NCBI GenBank assembly: GCA_017391185.1
Contig: JAFOZN010000153.1
Location: forward strand, 1-15,969
Reading direction: 5' to 3'
Length of the DNA: 15,969 nt
DNA from: Alistipes sp.
GTDB lineage: Bacteria; Bacteroidota; Bacteroidia; Bacteroidales; Rikenellaceae
The translations under genes were made by a program, and so were the position numbers. How positions within the stretch are numbered: position 1 is the first letter of the stretch; each line of letters begins with the position of its first letter. Of the stretch, positions 14,493 to 15,969 are shown one piece after another. The notes beneath the pieces were generated by a model. It saw nothing but the letters and a program-made list of their open reading frames with translations, was not told the origin of the DNA and made no database searches.

Positions 14493-15969
14493 TTACATTC
14501 TCTCGTGGAAGCTACGGCTGATAACCTCCAACTGGTGCTCACGGCTGAGCTTAGTGAAGTTTACAGCGTAACCTGATACACGGATTGTAAGCTGTGGATA
14601 CTTCTCTGGATGCTCCATAGCGTCCTCCAACATCTCACGATTCAAAACATTCACGTTCAAGTGGTGAGCGCCCTTAGTGAAGTATGCGTCAACCATTGTA
14701 ACCAAGTTCTCAACTCTCTCCTCTGCTGTTGGGCCCAATGACTTAGGCACGATTGAGAATGTATTTGAGATACCATCCTGTGAGTCACGGTAACGGAGCT
14801 TAGCCACTGATGAGAGTGAAGCGATAGCACCGCTCTTATCACGACCATGCATTGGGTTAGCACCTGGAGCGAAAGCAACTCCTGCAGCACGACCATCAGG
14901 CGTAGCACCTGTCTTCTTACCATACATCACGTTAGATGTAATTGTAAGCAATGAGAGTGTAGGACGTGCATTCTTATATACTGGGTGCTTCTTCAACTCC
15001 TCATTGAAGAAGTATACCAAGTCAACTCCCAAGTGGTCAACACGATCATCGTTGTTACCGAAGCATGGATACTCGCCCTCTACATAGAAGCCATCTGTCA
15101 AGCCCTGCTCATTGCGGCGAGCTGTAACCTTAGCATAGCGGATAGCCGAGAGTGAATCGAGTGCGATAGAGAGACCTGCAACACCATAAGCCAAGTTGAT
15201 ACGTGGATCTGTATCTACGAATGCCATCTGAGCCTTCTCGTAGTAATACTTATCGTGCATGAAGTGGATAATGTTCATCGCCTCGTTGTAAACGCGTGCA
15301 ATCTCAGAGAGAACCTTCTTATAGTTGGTCATTACCTCCTCGAAGTTGAGTGTATCGTTCTTGAGCTCTGGAATACCCTTAACCATCAAAGTACCTGTAT
15401 TCTCGCAACGACCACCATTGATAGCCAAAAGCAAAGCCTTAGCAAGGTTAGTACGTGCACCGAAGAACTGGATCTGGCGACCAATATCCTGGTATGATAC
15501 GCAGCAAGCGATACCGTAGTCATCAGAGTGACGTACCTCACGCATCAACTCATCGTTCTCATACTGGATAGAGCTTGTATCAACTGAAACCTTAGCACAG
15601 AACTCCTTGAAGCCCTCTGGCAAATGTGGTGACCAAAGCACTGTCATGTTTGGCTCTGGAGATGGACCGAGGTTGTAGAGAGTCTGCAAGAAGCGGAATG
15701 AAGTCTTGGTAACCTTTGTACGGCCATCGTTGAAACGACCACCAATAGCCTCAGTAACCCATGTTGGATCACCAGCAAAGATATCGTTATATGACTGCAT
15801 ACGCAAGTGGCGAACCATACGCAACTTGATTACGAACTGGTCGATAAGCTCCTGAGCGAAAGTCTCATCAATGTTACCCTTAGCCAAATCGTACTCGATG
15901 TAGATATCGAGGAACGAAGATACGTTACCGAGTGACATTGCTGCACCATCCTGCTCCTTAACCGCTGCC
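14493..15969 (-). CDS. pflB: Formate C-acetyltransferase (pyruvate formate-lyase), N-terminus outside the window
   Basis: PflB converts pyruvate and CoA to acetyl-CoA and formate in anaerobic metabolism. The window holds the C-terminal 491 codons of a protein usually about 740-760 residues long. The frame stays open to the last base, and the Met at 15938 is internal, not the start. The adjacent catalytic cysteines are the two TGC codons at 15506-15501 (GIACCVS). The radical-bearing glycine is at 14573-14571 (RVSGYAV), so the enzyme should be active. Other family segments are [29 protein letters not shown] and FGNNDDRVD. pflA follows 1 bp after the stop. The promoter lies outside the window, so regulation cannot be read. 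Confidence 0.96.
   Translation of the reverse strand, partial: AAVKEQDGAAMSLGNVSSFLDIYIEYDLAKGNIDETFAQELIDQFVIKLRMVRHLRMQSYNDIFAGDPTWVTEAIGGRFNDGRTKVTKTSFRFLQTLYNLGPSPEPNMTVLWSPHLPEGFKEFCAKVSVDTSSIQYENDELMREVRHSDDYGIACCVSYQDIGRQIQFFGARTNLAKALLLAINGGRCENTGTLMVKGIPELKNDTLNFEEVMTNYKKVLSEIARVYNEAMNIIHFMHDKYYYEKAQMAFVDTDPRINLAYGVAGLSIALDSLSAIRYAKVTARRNEQGLTDGFYVEGEYPCFGNNDDRVDHLGVDLVYFFNEELKKHPVYKNARPTLSLLTITSNVMYGKKTGATPDGRAAGVAFAPGANPMHGRDKSGAIASLSSVAKLRYRDSQDGISNTFSIVPKSLGPTAEERVENLVTMVDAYFTKGAHHLNVNVLNREMLEDAMEHPEKYPQLTIRVSGYAVNFTKLSREHQLEVISRSFHERM

Noticed and set aside
14493..15938. A complete 481-aa formate lyase starting at the ATG at 15938
   Set aside because: The frame continues open to the window end and the residues match the interior of PflB; the protein is cut by the window edge, not short.

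Overview
The window reads as chromosomal DNA from a member of the Bacteroidota, most likely order Bacteroidales. Three things point there. Several genes are preceded by the Bacteroidetes-type promoter (TTTG or TTG, about 19-21 bp, then TAnnTTTG) and lack clear Shine-Dalgarno sites. The gene content fits: secreted GH5 and GH2 glycosidases, a DPP IV-type S9 peptidase, a DUF177/rpmF/plsX block and an anaerobic pyruvate formate-lyase pair. The hypothetical proteins also have a Bacteroidales feel. The genus cannot be fixed from the sequence alone. I see no tRNA, rRNA, CRISPR array, transposase, phage gene or integrase.

Layout. (1) 1-3662, plus strand: a secreted GH5-like glycosidase cut at its 5' end by the window edge, then a secreted GH2 beta-galactosidase-type enzyme with its own -7 element, closed by a strong terminator. 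(2) 3661-4059, minus strand: a 132-aa protein of unknown function, convergent with GH2 and divergent from the next block. (3) 4113-6203, plus strand: promoter, DUF177 (YceD-like) gene, rpmF (ribosomal protein L32) and plsX (phospholipid synthesis), with a hairpin between rpmF and plsX and a perfect terminator after plsX. (4) 8583-6203, minus strand: a tightly packed trio of glycosyltransferase-like genes (GT2-like, GT2_5-like, DUF5672) with 4-bp and 1-bp gaps. (5) 8665-12609, plus strand: promoter, secreted glucosaminidase with two LysM modules, a 228-aa conserved-looking protein of unknown function, and a secreted DPP IV-type peptidase, ending in a terminator. (6) 13543-12699, minus strand: a consensus promoter, a zeta-toxin-family P-loop kinase and an overlapping 57-aa ORF, then a terminator; this is the best candidate for a small self-contained system in the window. 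(7) 15969-13712, minus strand: pflB (N-terminus outside the window), pflA one base later, and a terminator.

How they fit together. Blocks 1 and 5 are envelope or extracellular functions: glycan cleavage, peptidoglycan hydrolysis and dipeptide release. Block 3 couples ribosome and membrane-lipid genes. Block 4 probably builds or decorates a surface glycan. Block 7 is core anaerobic pyruvate metabolism, in which PflA installs the glycyl radical on PflB. Block 6 looks like an accessory toxin-antitoxin-like or stress kinase unit set between housekeeping genes. Most of the window is ordinary chromosome; the less explained parts are the zeta unit with its control region, the three proteins of unknown function and the glycosyltransferase trio.
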